A DNA stretch of 64,000 nucleotides from Tubulanus polymorphus (Eukaryota > Nemertea > Palaeonemertea > Tubulaniformes > Tubulanidae), in NCBI RefSeq assembly GCF_964204645.1, contig NC_134027.1, forward strand, positions 21,130,485-21,194,484, given 5' to 3'. A model generated the notes under the pieces. The model saw nothing but the letters and a program-made list of their open reading frames with translations, did no database searches and had not been told where the DNA came from. Both the position numbers and the translations under genes were made by a program. Position 1 is the first letter of the stretch. Every line of letters starts with the position of its first letter. Below are positions 1 to 13,100 of the stretch, one piece after another.

Positions 1-2409
1 TAATCTAAAATTATCTATGGTCTCTAGGATAACCCATATATGAAATTTCACCAAGTAATCTTAAACCATCTATGAGTTAGTGCCTGGAATTGAAAAACAG
101 CTTCCTACTTTGACCATCGACCTATAGGACCTGGAATCGGTTACCCACGGTCAAAAGGATATAGGCCTAACCCATCCACAAGATTTCACCGAGCTATCTT
201 AAACTTTTTATGAGTAAGAGCCCGGAAATGAGAATTACGAAATGGCTCCGACTGTGACCTTGACCTCGGTCCTACAGGACCCAAAATCTAATCGGTTACT
301 AACCTCATCTAGTACGACACAACAGTTGAATTTTGGGAAAATATGTAAAATGATTCAGGTCCGAGCACACGGAAACCACTGCCGACAAATGGACGAGTGA
401 CAGTTTAACCTTGTGTTGTGGAGGCATAAAACGGCCTTACTAGAATTTACATATAAGGGACAAAGATATATAGCCTATTAAATAAAAACTTTTGACCCTT
501 GCTGTGTAAAGCGATAAACTTTTTACGATGATCAACTTCCTCATAAAAGGATTCTCTGATCCCCCTTGAGTAAAAAGAAGGCTCTTCGGCAATCATTGAA
601 ATCAGTTCGGAGCTGGTATTAGATCGTTGGTTCCGCCAACATTCCAGATTTTTGGTGTCATGTTCGAATGCGTAAATGAGTATGTACTTCTAGAATTAAG
701 TCAAATATCAAAGAAAAAGATGTTCCGTGAATACGAAAGTTGACTATAACGTACGTGTGAAGTAAGGTCTCGAAATAAACACCGGATTTTAAAAATCCTT
801 TGAAACTGTATTGTGTAGGATTGCGAAATAGTCATTCTTTTACGTAAGTTGAATCGAAGAAAAAGGAGACGATTTTATTTTTTAATCGATAGATTGCCTA
901 TGAACTGAAGTTATTTTTTAATCATCAAAACATGGAATGAGGAAACTATTAGACCTCTTGACCTAGTATTTTCTAAACTGTGTTTTTTCCTCTTGTGTCG
1001 GTTCAATTCGATCGAAAGGTCATCGACATCCAATGGTCAATGACCTTTTTCATTGTCAGCCTGCTTTAATGACATAACGTATATGTATAATGACATAACG
1101 TATATGTATATATATATGTATTTGTATATATACTGGTTATGAGTTGTCTGGTTTCGATTTGCGAATATAAAATATTCTGAAAACGAGGTTACGGTTATTC
1201 GTCGAAAAATATTAAAATCGAAAATTTGCATATAATATCACTCGAGGTATATGTATGTCATGTATTCAGACGTTAATCTGATTCGCGAACGTTATTGATG
1301 GCTGTGTATATGCTAGTGTGGCGTTATCTTTTTACTAGTTCGGCAAAGCTATGCCGCACATAAGGCAGTTTTAAGATGCAGTCAAGGTAAGATTTTTAGT
1401 TACCTCATCAGTAACCGTCAACCCGCTGCTGCTAGGCGGGTGTTCTCGGTGCGGGAAAAATATGTCGTAAGATGTTTGGTGAATTGTTGGCCGATGACGA
1501 ATGAAACGATCATTTCATTTCTGAGTCGGCTATAAGTGCCGTACTTTAATCACAGTGGCCACTTAGCCGGGAACTATCTTCAAGCCAGTGCCAAGCTTTT
1601 TTTAGGGGCAGTTCTATTTTGAGAAAAAGGGCACCTTATCGCCGTAAAAAGGTGCTCTTTCTTAATGAGAAAGGGCAGATATGAAGTGTCCGGGTACCTG
1701 AATAAATCATTTGAGAATTGATTACTTTTCATTTTCTAAAAAAGAACATGAAAATTGTTTCCGAATTTCAAAAAAAATCTTGACCAAAATTTTTAGAATT
1801 GACTTTGTTTCGAAGGGCGCTTTGATGACAATTTTAGGGGTTCGCTACTTCTTAATCCCCTTCAGCACGGGCCTACAGGGACCCTGTAAAATGATAACAG
1901 AACGATGCTGTGGTAAGTGAAATGAGACAATTCCTACGAGAACCAATTGGCATTCACACAGGATGAGGTGATCCATATATACTAAAATTTGGCACGGGCC
2001 TGTCCGATGCACAGTAAAAAAAAAAACCTTTGTGCAATCGGAGAATGGTGGAGGTAATGACAGGCAGATGTAGACAGGTCAGTGACATGCTATGTTTAAC
2101 TAGTCGGAGTTCATTGACATAGTTTCCCAGGTCTGTAGAGGGCCAATGAGAGTAGTAAGAGGAGAGTCCCCTCTCACCAAGTGAACTACAGTAGCACCCC
2201 CTAGGCAGGTGACATTATTCTCTGTGTGATATGATGACATGTGTTTGTATGTTTTTACTGGTTTGGATATTGTTACAGACAGTTAAGTCCATACCCAAGA
2301 ATTTAGTTGAAATACATCGCGATAAGTATTTTTATTTATTCTATGTTAATTTGATTAGAATAATGCGGGTTATTGGTCATAATTGAGCTCGTTTCTAAGA
2401 AGAAATATG
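1..2409. other. Intergenic DNA, nothing recognised
   Basis: AT-rich sequence with only short open frames that lack splice context or any recognisable domain. A short AT-rich microsatellite lies near 1080-1135. I see no RNA gene and no clear transposon boundary. Confidence 0.5.
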
Positions 2410-2730
2410 TTAAGCCATTAGCACTCAGGAATTTCACTACGTAGTGTCTATGATGAGGTACTAGCCTATCAAAATCATGACTTTTTGCTACCTGAAATGT
2501 ATCCAGATTTCTCTTGGATTATAAGTGAGCGCTCAGATCTGTCATGTTCGTATTCCAAATACTCGAGAACATCAAATCGGAAGATGTTGATATCTGTATG
2601 GAATTTTACAGAGTTTTGATGCGTCTAGTTTATCCTAAGCTAATGGGTTGATTCCCATGTTATATCCATTTTTGTGTAGCAGATGAAATAAAGTCAGGGC
2701 CGATGCGGGCGGCTTGAAGGCTACAGGTTT
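2410..2730 (+). repeat. Dispersed repeat, copy 1 (partner near 24.46-24.93 kb)
   Basis: This stretch and 24460-24930 share a run of similar blocks in the same order: GCACTC(A/G)GGAATTTCACTA, then GTAGTGTCTAT, a CTCCAAATACTC-like block, GGAAGATGTTGA, GTCTAGTTTATC and a final GCGGGCGGCTTGA-like block. They are diverged copies of one repeat family. No terminal inverted repeats or coding frame are visible, so the class is unknown. Confidence 0.6.
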
Positions 2731-3248
2731 GTGCGCCCTTTGCAATTTTTCAATTTGAGCGCCTAGAGGCACAAAAAATTAAGCTGTTACCGTCTCCGTG
2801 GTCCCATATTGGATATGGCTTCAGTTGCTACTAAAATGAATTGTAATTGGTAGCCTCGTGAAACTGGGCGTATTATTTATTTCAGGCAAATGTCACGATG
2901 TTGTTGATCTCGTACATGAGACGATACTAGTAATTTTCTCTGAATCATCTGAATGACCTAGCCTTATATGTCTTGGCCTTTTGACCGAACTGCTACCATA
3001 TATAATCAACAGGCTGTCTGGTGGTCAGTTTATCTAATTAGATTAGTTAGAATTGCGGAGTGTGTCTGTTTTATTATCGTACGCGTTTGTCTGGTCGGAG
3101 AATTGAGAATTGAATTTATCGCCAGCAAAATATGTAAAATTTCACCAAAAGAAAATCTGAATAAATTTAACCAAATTATGAAGTGTAGCAGGAAACCCGT
3201 CCGGGTTGGTTGATGTGGAGACATAAATACATCAGCGTTACATGTCAA
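2731..3248. other. Intergenic, nothing recognised
   Basis: No splice-supported coding frame, RNA gene or clear repeat seen. Short overlapping frames on the two strands near 2970-3250 show no domain. Confidence 0.45.
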
Positions 3249-3253
3249 TTATA

Positions 3254-3383
3254 GCCGCGATCACACAAGCATTTTTGGCCCGGGCCAAATGAACGCGCTC
3301 TCTTATTAGCACGGGCCAAATTTGGCCCGCGTCCGATCCGTGCCAATTTGGCCTGGGCCAAATCATGTCTGTGTGATCGTGGC
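3254..3383. mobile_element. Fold-back MITE with TTATA flanks
   Basis: The termini are inverted repeats, GCCGCGATCACACA on the left and TGTGTGATCGTGGC on the right. The interior is built from several inverted GGCCCGGGCCAAAT-like blocks. The exact 5-bp sequence TTATA occurs on both sides (3249-3253 and 3384-3388), consistent with a target-site duplication. A related but decayed end (TCGTGTGATTGTGGCT) occurs near 6847-6862. It has no coding capacity. The superfamily is not assigned. Confidence 0.7.
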
Positions 3384-3388
3384 TTATA

Positions 3389-4968
3389 TTAATGATGGTT
3401 CATAGTCCTTTACAGAGGGACAATCCCCCAACTGCCAATTGCATAGTTCACTAATTTCCTCACAAAGACATCGTACACATAGTATCAATATAGCTGATGC
3501 GCAATGATTTTATTTCATTCGATTTTTATTTCATTTCGTATGATTTTCTGTTCGTGGTCGGGTTTACTTGGCCTTATGCTGTATGCTTAATTTAGGACTG
3601 ATTTACTGTAGGTTGTGGCACTAGAACGCCGCTTGCGCGAAATTTTCTGAGGGAGGACCCCAGACCTCCTTCTATTCCTAAAAGCGAACTCCCCGAAAAA
3701 AATCCTGGCGACCCCCATGTGAATTCATCGAAATTTCCTATGTATCGCTTCACTATTCGCCATCTGGTGTGTGTTGCCGGTACTTCAATTGATTTGATGT
3801 GTTTTTAAAAAGTTTTCTTTTTTTGCTTCGTATTTTCAATTTCGAGTTTACCAAAAATAATGTGCGTTGGCTTAGTACATAAAAGATGTGCAGTTCTTAT
3901 TACTTGAGCAAAAAATTTGGTTTTAATTTCCAATGTAAAACGCCGATCTGGCGGTAGCCTGTTTGTACGCTGTATGAAATTGATTGAAATTCGTCATGGT
4001 CAAGGTTATGGCTGAAGGTTATTCTACTCGGTTTAAACAGTATGAAATTCATCAGATTTGTTGGTGTACTTTTACTGAAATCGACCGGAAAATCTGATGA
4101 ATTTCTTTTTTTCAGAATGCTGAGGGCCGAGGGTTTGAGCAGTTATAGGACCAGGGTAAACATGTTTGTTAAAACCAATAGCTATAAAGTAAACCTCGCC
4201 TAACTCCGACAATTCAATTCAATATGTCTTTATTGTCCTTTGAGTAATATAAAATACAAGTCAGGTTTTTTAACAATTAAAGATGAGATAAGCATAAAAT
4301 ACAAAATCTTATAGGAAGTCATAATTTAAAACGCTGTTACAAAATATGAATAAACATATAATACAATGTAATGCAATATAATTACAAAATAACAGTAACA
4401 GTGATCACCTTATAGAGTTACCTATGTCGTTCGAAGCCCAGTGAGATGAATTTTCCGAGAGCTTTAGTTAGTTTAGGGGAACACGTAATAATTATGAATT
4501 TGCCATGACCATCTCTGATTCACTTACTCTGACAAAAACAAAATTGTTTTCTGTCTTCCTAATTCATACTTTGTAATCTTTTACTTGGCCTTATGCTGAA
4601 CTGCAACCATTCTGCCACTCCCAGTTCGTCTTGAGTTGCCCGAGGTTTACTTTACTTAGTGTACGAAATCTAGTTGAATTTTGGTCCTTAATCAGTAGTG
4701 GAGCTATCGATTCCGGAATGCCATTTTATTCGGCATTAATCGTACAAAAACGTGAGAGAAAAGATTCATATGAAGCATTACATATCGCCTAAAAACTTGG
4801 CTGCAAATCTTTTAGTCATTAGGCGCCGTGCCTCTGGAACTCTTTACCGAGTCGTATTCGATCGATTCATGACCTCGCTCTGTTTAAGTCGGATTTTAAA
4901 ACATTTCTGTTCGAAGCAGCATTTTCAGATTCATAGACACTAATTCGAGGAGCACCTATGAACATTGT
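3389..4968. other. Intergenic, nothing recognised
   Basis: AT-rich DNA without a supported gene. The open frame at 4752-4943 has no domain and no splice signals. Confidence 0.45.
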
Positions 4969-4972
4969 TTAA

Positions 4973-5244
4973 TTCTTTCAGTGCGTCTACACCGCAGTGC
5001 AGTGTATAAATCAGTGATAGATTTTGCTAGTACACCGCACTGCGGTGTATTCATGTAATTAGTGATTAGTAATTATCTCTCTTGGAAAATGGCAACACCT
5101 GTCAAACGTAGTAAAATACTAGTAACTAATGATACACCGCACTATGGTGGTATTCCCGTTATTCAACACACTAGGGTGGAATTTTTCAAAAAATTCATAT
5201 TATCTCCAGCACTATAGGGTATTAATTAGTTGGCACTGAAAGGG
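4973..5244 (+). mobile_element. piggyBac-like MITE, copy A
   Basis: A 272-bp element flanked by TTAA on both sides (4969-4972 and 5245-5248), the target duplication typical of piggyBac transposition. The right end reads GCACTGAAAGGG; the left end is its inverted match with two substitutions (TTCTTTCAGTGC). The inside contains several short palindromes such as ACACCGCACTGCGGTGT. It aligns through its full length with the inverted copy at 60086-60373 and in part with 20546-20740. No transposase frame is present. Confidence 0.85.
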
Positions 5245-5248
5245 TTAA

Positions 5249-6459
5249 TCAGTGGAATGGGCGCTATATAAATGAACCATCATCATCATCATCATTATCA
5301 TTCATACCCTGTAAATCTGAAATAGAAAAACGTACTTCGTCGACGTGTGATCGCATCGTTTCGTAAAGAAGTTGCTATTTGAAAGCTAGCTAGGCTACAC
5401 GCACAATAATAACGACCATTTATGTCGACCAGTTACCACCTAACTACGTCTCCGTGAACCGGTCTCAAACTGGCTTAAGTTGTTTTGGTGAGTTCAATTT
5501 CGAATCGATTCCCGATTGTTATTTGGAAGCGGAAATATCTAGCGTGGTCCAAAAATAGCTTCCGAAATTTTGTGCGGGTGTTTCCTACTGCTAACACAGC
5601 TATTGGCGTTGATAATTTCGAGCTTTTTCAAAATCTGCTTGTGTTAGGCAATTCGGTTGTACGTACGTTTGGTGGAAATATGTTTATTGCGATAGTCGAC
5701 GACACTGGAAAAGCCGACAAACTCGCCTCGCGCGTCATATCTGCTTTCTATGGGCGAAAAATGTATTTTTAAGATTTCAAAGAAAAGATCATATGCGCCT
5801 AATGCGGTTATCCTCGACGACAGCGCGCGTTTCTTTTTTCAGATCCGTCTCATAGATTAATCATGACTGATTTGAAAGTACAGGGGTGGATCCAGGAGGT
5901 GGCTTATGGGGGGGGGGGGGGACGAAAGTTGGACAGATTATCTCCGGACACAAAGATAGGGTATGGGGGGCCTCCCCCAGGAAATTTTTTTTAAATGAGG
6001 CCCACTAGATGCATTTCGGAGGCATCTTGATGTTATGATCCTCAACACGCGACCATCCACTTTCAGGCAAAAAAAACAAAAAAAGACCAATAGAAGAGTT
6101 ATTGTAACATCAATCTTTTTTAGAACAACGTATTTACATTTGTACCATAGAAACAATGAGTAGAGTGCATAAATGATCCTCGACACAACTATCTACTACT
6201 AAATCCTACATGAAAACTCTTGTTTCTAAAAAGATATATCTATCGAAAGATAAATATTTCAAGGCCCAATGTGGTAAAAAGGTGGGTCCAGATTTTTTAC
6301 TGACATTTTTAGGGGGGGGGCACGTGCCCCGGTACTCCCCTGAAGTATGTACGTTTACGTATATTTTCAAGAGAAAACGCGGAGAAAACGCTTGTTTTCT
6401 ATGACGATATACTCTACCAACGACGGATGGAGGTTCGCGTTTTATTACCGTTCGATATA
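5249..6459. other. Intergenic with a decayed hAT-like end and G-runs
   Basis: A CAGGGGTGGATCC motif at 5881 resembles the hAT-type ends at 28457 and 55637. A run of 14 G follows at 5908-5921, and another G-run lies near 6312. CATCATCAT microsatellite at about 5278-5296. An open frame at 5485-5772 has no ATG start and no domain, and I do not call it a gene. Confidence 0.4.
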
Positions 6460-7384
6460 TATTATTGATGAAGCGACTTCGAAAATAGAACGGATTCGTC
6501 GACGCGATTCAATCCTATTCGCGGGGAGAATGGTCGAGGTGCGGATATCACGACTGAATATTACGTGAGAGGGAGGGAGGGGCAGAGGGGGAGAGAACGA
6601 ACCGAGCTGCAATCGCGAGGATTCGACACGGATCGGGCCCCGAGTCAAATTCGGTCCGTGTGCCTGATTAGACAGCGCGTTCACGTACGCAAACCACTCA
6701 CTCCTCGATACTAAACAACGCTCAAACAAAGCGAGGAGGTGAAGTGAGTCGCCTCTGAAACCAGTTGCAATTCACACGCAATAATTTGTGGCCTAAGACT
6801 GGCCCATTTGGCACCTGTGTAAACAGTTGTTCGAGACCAAAAACACTCGTGTGATTGTGGCTACCCAGAAGGGGATGATGAAATATAGGTGAAATATTCA
6901 CATAATTCATGAATATTGCTCTGCGGTGTCGGTTGGAGGTAGAATCCATTCCCGAAGCAGAGGCATTGACGGTTGTTCATTTCTATGGTTCCGAGTTTGC
7001 TGGACCAGGTCAGCGTATTGAATAAAGGTGCATGCGACCTCGCGGAGGATATATTGTTCCGTACGCGTAGGGAGGCAGGGAGGGCCGCGATGATAGAATA
7101 GGAGAAAGCATGGCTGTCGGTGTTATCATTAAAATAGTGCATTCTGAGAGCGATTCGGGCTGTCACATGTACACACATATCGCCGATCTCGACGCCTGTG
7201 CTGTTTGTGACATATGTTGTCGTACGTAGACCCTACATGTATTCATCATTTTCGACCGGACTTTTTTTTCTATCATAAATCTATCTGCATTTACGGGATT
7301 TTATTATTCATTTCGTTCGAATAGTGCTGTACACGCTGTACGATATGTAGCACTACAGTCGAGTAGCAACATATATAATATTTT
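6460..7384 (+). other. NR1J: CpG-richer DNA upstream of NR1J exon 2, possible promoter or 5' UTR
   Basis: Base composition changes here: frequent CG dinucleotides and a GGGAGGGAGGGG purine tract near 6570-6595. Exon 2 of the receptor starts at a splice acceptor (7675-7676), so an upstream non-coding exon must exist, and this region is the nearest plausible location. No exact exon or transcription start can be fixed from sequence. Confidence 0.3.
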
Positions 7385-7404
7385 AGTAGATATTTAGCCG
7401 AGTG

Positions 7405-7410
7405 TATATA

Positions 7411-7480
<70 letters not shown>

Positions 7481-7483
7481 ATA

Positions 7484-7539
<56 letters not shown>

Positions 7540-7545
7540 TAATGT
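7405..7545. repeat. TA dinucleotide microsatellite
   Basis: Near-perfect (TA)n with a few interruptions, ending about 130 bp before the exon 2 acceptor. Such tracts are prone to cruciform extrusion and length change. Confidence 0.9.
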
Positions 7546-7676
7546 TGTATTGATCTCTGTCGTCCGCTGTGAGTTTTGTAAATAGCTGTTTTCGAAACGA
7601 TATTATGAAAAGCGGTGTAAAAAATGAGTAGAAATATGTACGAGTGTGTAATAGATACGCATATTTATATTTGCAG

Positions 7677-7827
7677 GTCTACCGGTAATTGAAATGATAT
7701 GGAGCCAGTAAGCGTAACGGGAGTGCCTGCAACTCATCAGTTACATAATAGAATGTATGATAATCAAATGTATCCGAATATGAACGGTTTAAACTCCGGT
7801 GGCAGCGGCGGCGGCGAGGATAGTCAG
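7677..7827 (+). CDS. NR1J: NR1J exon 2, N-terminus of isoform A
   Basis: The acceptor TTTGCAG ends at 7676 and a GTAGGT donor begins at 7828. Coding starts at ATG 7699, which has G at -3 and G at +4. A second ATG at 7694 is out of frame and opens a 5-codon frame overlapping the start, which could damp translation. The 43 encoded residues run from MEPVSVTG to GGGEDSQ, with a Gly/Ser-rich end. The exon ends in phase 0. It matches no domain; nuclear receptor A/B regions are generally unconserved. Confidence 0.8.
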
Positions 7828-10103
7828 GTAGGTTTCCTTTATCCAGTCATTTCAGTGGCGCTCACAGCCAGGCCACGAGTCATATTCGGCCCAGGTCTGA
7901 TCAAAGGGAGAGGGAGAGGGAGAGGGAGAGGGAGAGGGAGAGGGAGAGGGAGAGGGAGAGGGAGAGGGAGAGGGAGAGGGAGAGGGAGAGGGAGAGGGAG
8001 AGGGAGAGGGAGAGGGAGAGGGAGAGGGAGAGGGAGAGGGAGAGGGAGAGGGAGAGGGAGAGGGAGAGGGAGAGGGAGAGGGAGAGGGAGAGGGAGAGGG
8101 AGAGGGAGAGGGAGAGGGAGAGGGAGAGGGAGAGGGAGAGGGAGAGGGAGAGGGAGAGGGAGAGGGAGAGGGAGAGGGAGAGGGAGAGGGAAATCAAGTT
8201 TTATTTTAGCCCGGGTTTTCCACTTATAGTTTATCTGTGAAATTTGCCTGCAGCGAACTGCGATCATACAACTGGCAATCTGATTGTTGCGGCAAACTTG
8301 CGCATGTACCTGCACACCCGGTCTAGCGTAGCAGGGTTTCGTGCCGAGGCTGATTCAAGCGATGCCATCAGGTTGAAATCCCTGCTGCGGAAGAAGGTTC
8401 TAACCAAAACGCTCGAGTGATCAGGACAAACGCTTTTTCCCGAAGATGTCGACATTTAAAATAAAATTTTATTGCTGTATATGAATGGCGAGCCTTCAAC
8501 GCGATGTTGCGAGGGTCAACTAGCTGATCGGGTCATCGGTGCTTGTAAACGTTCAATTGAAATCCAGGCAAATATTCTCAGAAATAAATCGCGATTGAGT
8601 TGTAAATCTCGACTATCAATGAGAACGGTAATAAACACTGAGTTGGAAATTCAATGACATGATGATACAGCGATACGGAAGCCTCAAAATTTTCGCAATC
8701 AAAGTTCATCGGAAAAGAACTAATTTCGACGGCGAACGACTGAGCGTTTTTCGCCACGCTTCCGATTTTGTCGTTCCCCCATTTGTCTGCCCGAATTCGA
8801 AGACGATTCTTCATTTACCTTTTTTTGAGGTCCCGATTCGTGCGTTCGCTAGTTCGTTGCTGCTTCATTTTATTCTTTATTTCAAATGAAATTCAACTTC
8901 GACTTCTCTTGGGAAGTAAATCAATTATTGATGAGTACTAGGCCTACATCCAATTACTCGCATGCTCCGGCGGAAGATAGCGATTTTGTTGCATCATTTT
9001 CCATTATCGGTGTATGTACTCTGTTACCATATTAGCTACGTATGTTTTTTTTAAGCGTACATGTAGTTTTTACATTCTACGTCCTTGCATCGATTATTGC
9101 ACCGGATCAATGAACAAACACGAATAACGATTTATCGATGGTCATCATCGCGTACCGCCGGTACAGCGCGTTAACGCTTAAAGACCGTTCTGGTCCGGGG
9201 TGGCAACTGACCCGCAAAACCCGGAAAGCTCGGGAATCGGAAAAATCTTTGAAGAAAATCGGAGAAAATTCCCTGAATTTGACAAATTTTACAACAACAA
9301 AAAAAAAAAACAAACAAACTGAAAACGCGGGGAATTCTGATAATGCTATTGAACGCGTATTTCTTTATCAGTACGTGATTCAACGAGAAATTAATTAATC
9401 GTAACATTTTGAACCGAGACATTCATTCCGAATTTTGCGTGATCCCGCCGAAAAATCCGGGAAAACTCCGCGTGATTAATATATATCCATGACGTAATAT
9501 ATCTAGATATAATAGTTGGTCTTTCATCGGGGACAGATCGATGAAACTCCTCTAGAGTCGGCTGTTACGATCGACCGACTCGGAAATGTGCAGCTGCTTC
9601 GTATGATACATCATACATATCGTCGTCAATGCAAATGCGGTTGTAATTATGAATTTGTAAAAAGTCTCTGATTATATCGGAAAATGTCAGAGGCGCCTAC
9701 GCGTAGACTACTGTCGTCTCATATCAAGGTCAACGAGGACTCTGATGAATGGAGAATCCACCAGGTGGTGATAGCGTGCAATTGCTGGTTTGTTTCTCGA
9801 ATCGTCTTGTCGACGTGTTCTATGTGGACTATCATAGGCACAGTGTTGTTACGCGGCTGGCTTAAAATCTTTCGTGTAAATCGATTGAAAACTGAACAAA
9901 CTGATGGTGCTGATCCCACCAACCCCACTGGCGGCACACAGACCTCAAATTAGAAACACAAGACTCACGACTCACTGGAAGCCATATGAATTTCACTGAA
10001 AGTCCACTCAAAGTAACAGCGAAAATTTTTTGTGAAACTGGCCGGCACCTCATTCTGTTTTTGGGCTAGGTTTGACTTTGAATTGGTTCATATTTCACTA
10101 AAC

Positions 10104-10176
<73 letters not shown>

Positions 10177-13100
10177 GTACTAGGTACTCGAATAATTTTA
10201 GAAAGGTCCGTCCGCGTTTTTTCCCTTAAGCCTGGATCTTTGGATTATGTCTGGATGAGAACAGCTGACGATTCTGTCATGAGACAGACACCCTTGCCAT
10301 TAGTTCAGATCATTTCTGACTGATTCGGTTTCAACGTATTTCACATTGTTCTGTAGCTGTATGTATATGGTTATATATGTATAGATTCAGAATATATTTA
10401 ATGGCTGCCAGAGACGCTGGATGTCTGGAGTGGTTCTTGACTAAAACATCGGAACAATTATTGATGAAATATTAGCGGCACTCACACGAGATTCTTGGCT
10501 TACAATGTATTGTAATTGTGCGGGAGCGAATATGCCAGAATACCGCGCCTACATGTGATTCTGTGCTTAGTTAGCCCACCTTAAGCCTAGCGTGCATTGT
10601 CACTGCGATTGGAGACAACTGGTTGCGAGGCAGTTTTCGGCGTATGCGAGTAACTGGCTGGATAAAATCAGTTGCTTGAACGTGTCGATGTGAGCGAGCT
10701 TACGACTGGTAAGCGACGATCTATATCCTGTTCTAGCCAGTTGCCCATGTTCTACTTTTGAGCAACTAGTTGTACTCAGTTACTGCCATATCAGTAATCA
10801 TCAACAACATGGTTGCAACTGACTAACAACAAAGCAAAATGACACTTGACTTGAGATCCCCTCAAGAATATTTGCTAGTAAACACATCTCTCTTGGGGCA
10901 AACTCTTTTATCAGATCGGAGAATCCGTTTGCCTCCAATCGTACTCTTTTATTGGTCACGTGACTTTTTGGAGTCTCCGAAACCTCCTTTCTGTCTCGGT
11001 GGTGTGATTCGGATTTTGTGTGGAGCCAACCGGAGATTTCGGACGGAGACTTCGGAGGTCATAAAAGAGTACGCCCTTGGTGTCAATGTGTGCGTTTCAG
11101 ACCTAGAGACTGACATGAGCCATGCAGTTGCTGGTTTTTGCTAGATTCTTGATGTGAGGGTGCTGGGGTACTCGCTCACTAGCCACTGGATATGATCAGT
11201 TGCTAGTCTGACGTATGCTACAGGGGCAGATCCAAGCTATATTCCGTTGTTTTCCAGAAAACAGTCAGAACAATGTGAATAACATACTTTCTAGAAGAAC
11301 CTAATCTGACAGGTCCAGATTGCCTTTAGATACCAGGAAAATGAGTGATTTTCAAATTTTTCTTATGGGGAGGATACCAAACCCCCTTAATGAGCTTAGT
11401 CGCTGGCAGATAGGCTAATTGAGCTGTAATTTTGAGGACTAGGCCTGTAGTAATATTTACCCGCTGGATCCGCCCCTGAGCTAGGCATTAGGTGTGATTT
11501 CATGATGGCGTTTCTGTGCTATCATCGTTTTCTTGAATATATTTCGGAACTCTTCTTAACCTTCTCTCCTGCCTTCTGAATGGCAGTTTGAATTGTCAAT
11601 TTGGTGTATAGCTACCGAATATGAGCTTAAAACGTTTGTCGCCATATATTGTTTAAAAAGTTAGCCTCAAATAATGTGAATACGATTTCCTCTATAGGCC
11701 TATCTTCGTTCTTATTAGTGGCTCTTAATGTTAAAAACTGGTAAAAACTACCATATGCGTGAATCAACGACAACGGCACTTGTTTCCTGCTGTGGTTGAG
11801 TGTAACGTACTACAATACCGGCTTGCAAATCTGCATTCACATTGCAGAAAAAAACGTGACCAGCTGACTCCCGGGGGATACACTATGCCATTTTCGCTGC
11901 TAATCCATTCTGGAATGGCGGCTACCGGATTGGTTTCAGTATCTGGCTAGAATAGAAATCTGCGTCAGGAAATGTGGATCAGTTTAAGTAGATCTGGCCT
12001 ATAAATCTGCATCGGGAAATGGCGATCGGTTTCAGTAGATCTGGCCTAGAGATCTGCGTCTGGAAATGTGGATCGGTTTCAGTAGATCTGGTCAGAACTC
12101 TGTGTCAGAAAATGTGCATTGCTTTCAGTAGATCTGGCCTAGAATAAAATCTGCCTCATGAAATGTGGATCGGTTTCAGTATATCTGGCCTAAAAATCTG
12201 CGTCAGGAAATGTGTATTTTGCTCTTTCAGAATGAACCGAGCATTTTGCGAAAAATTGAATTTCGATATTTCGTGAATAGACAGAGTAATTTGTCACGCA
12301 ATTTTTGTTGTTGTTGTTGTTGTTGTTGTTGTTGATGTAAAATGAAGACAGAGATGATGACAATAATCACGGTAAGTTCAGCAGACGTTTGCCGGCTAGA
12401 CACAGACGTATATCTCGCTGGCACTGGCGCTCTGACTGTAGAATACAAAGTTCAAATTGATGTGGTCAGTTAATTATACGCGCAAATTCCAGGAATAATC
12501 AGCGCTTGTGTATGTGTATATATATATATAAAGCGTATGTATGCACACTGATAGAGAGTAGCAGACTGTCAGGAGGTCAAGGTTAAATATATTGGAATCT
12601 ATTATAAACAGGTTTCAGCTATCTCTCATATTTCTCACTACGCGGAACCATAGTACACTAAGGTTCACCAGGTCAAGCACGTATCGATTTCTCCTGGAAT
12701 TTCGCCGGCACCATTTCTGCTCTCGGAATCGAGAATATTCCGAGCGCTCCGCGGAAAAAGGGGCCGCGCGCGCGACGATAGGGAGCGAGTTCATACGGAT
12801 CGATGTCCACCTAGCCGTGCAATTAGAATCGACTGTCTGGTTTATATCACAAAAGCCGTCTATTAAATCAAGTCTTATTGCGGTGGACTGTCTCGGATTG
12901 TGGTTTAGCGGTCAGTCAGTGAGTGTACACACACACTAACAAACACGACTAAAGCTGCTCTACCTCTATCATAGCCGTTCTTCGCGTTTCGCGTATGATC
13001 TCTGACCTTCTGTTGACCCTGTTCGTTGAATGACCTACACCGGGAGTTGTTGAGAACTAGCGCACACTCACACACACGGATAACCGTTTATATCGCCGTG

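Noticed and set aside
5485-5772. 95-codon open frame as a gene
   Set aside because: It opens with TTG, has no recognisable domain, no splice signals and intergenic base composition.
7699-8229. A 176-residue open frame containing a long Gly-Arg repeat, as a normal protein
   Set aside because: A good donor at 7828 and a phase-matched DBD exon show that the frame beyond residue 43 is intronic. It is kept only as a possible retained-intron product.
7839-8315. Antisense Leu-Pro and Ser-Leu repeat frames over the GGGAGA tract
   Set aside because: Any frame through a perfect hexamer repeat stays open; there is no start context, domain or splice support.
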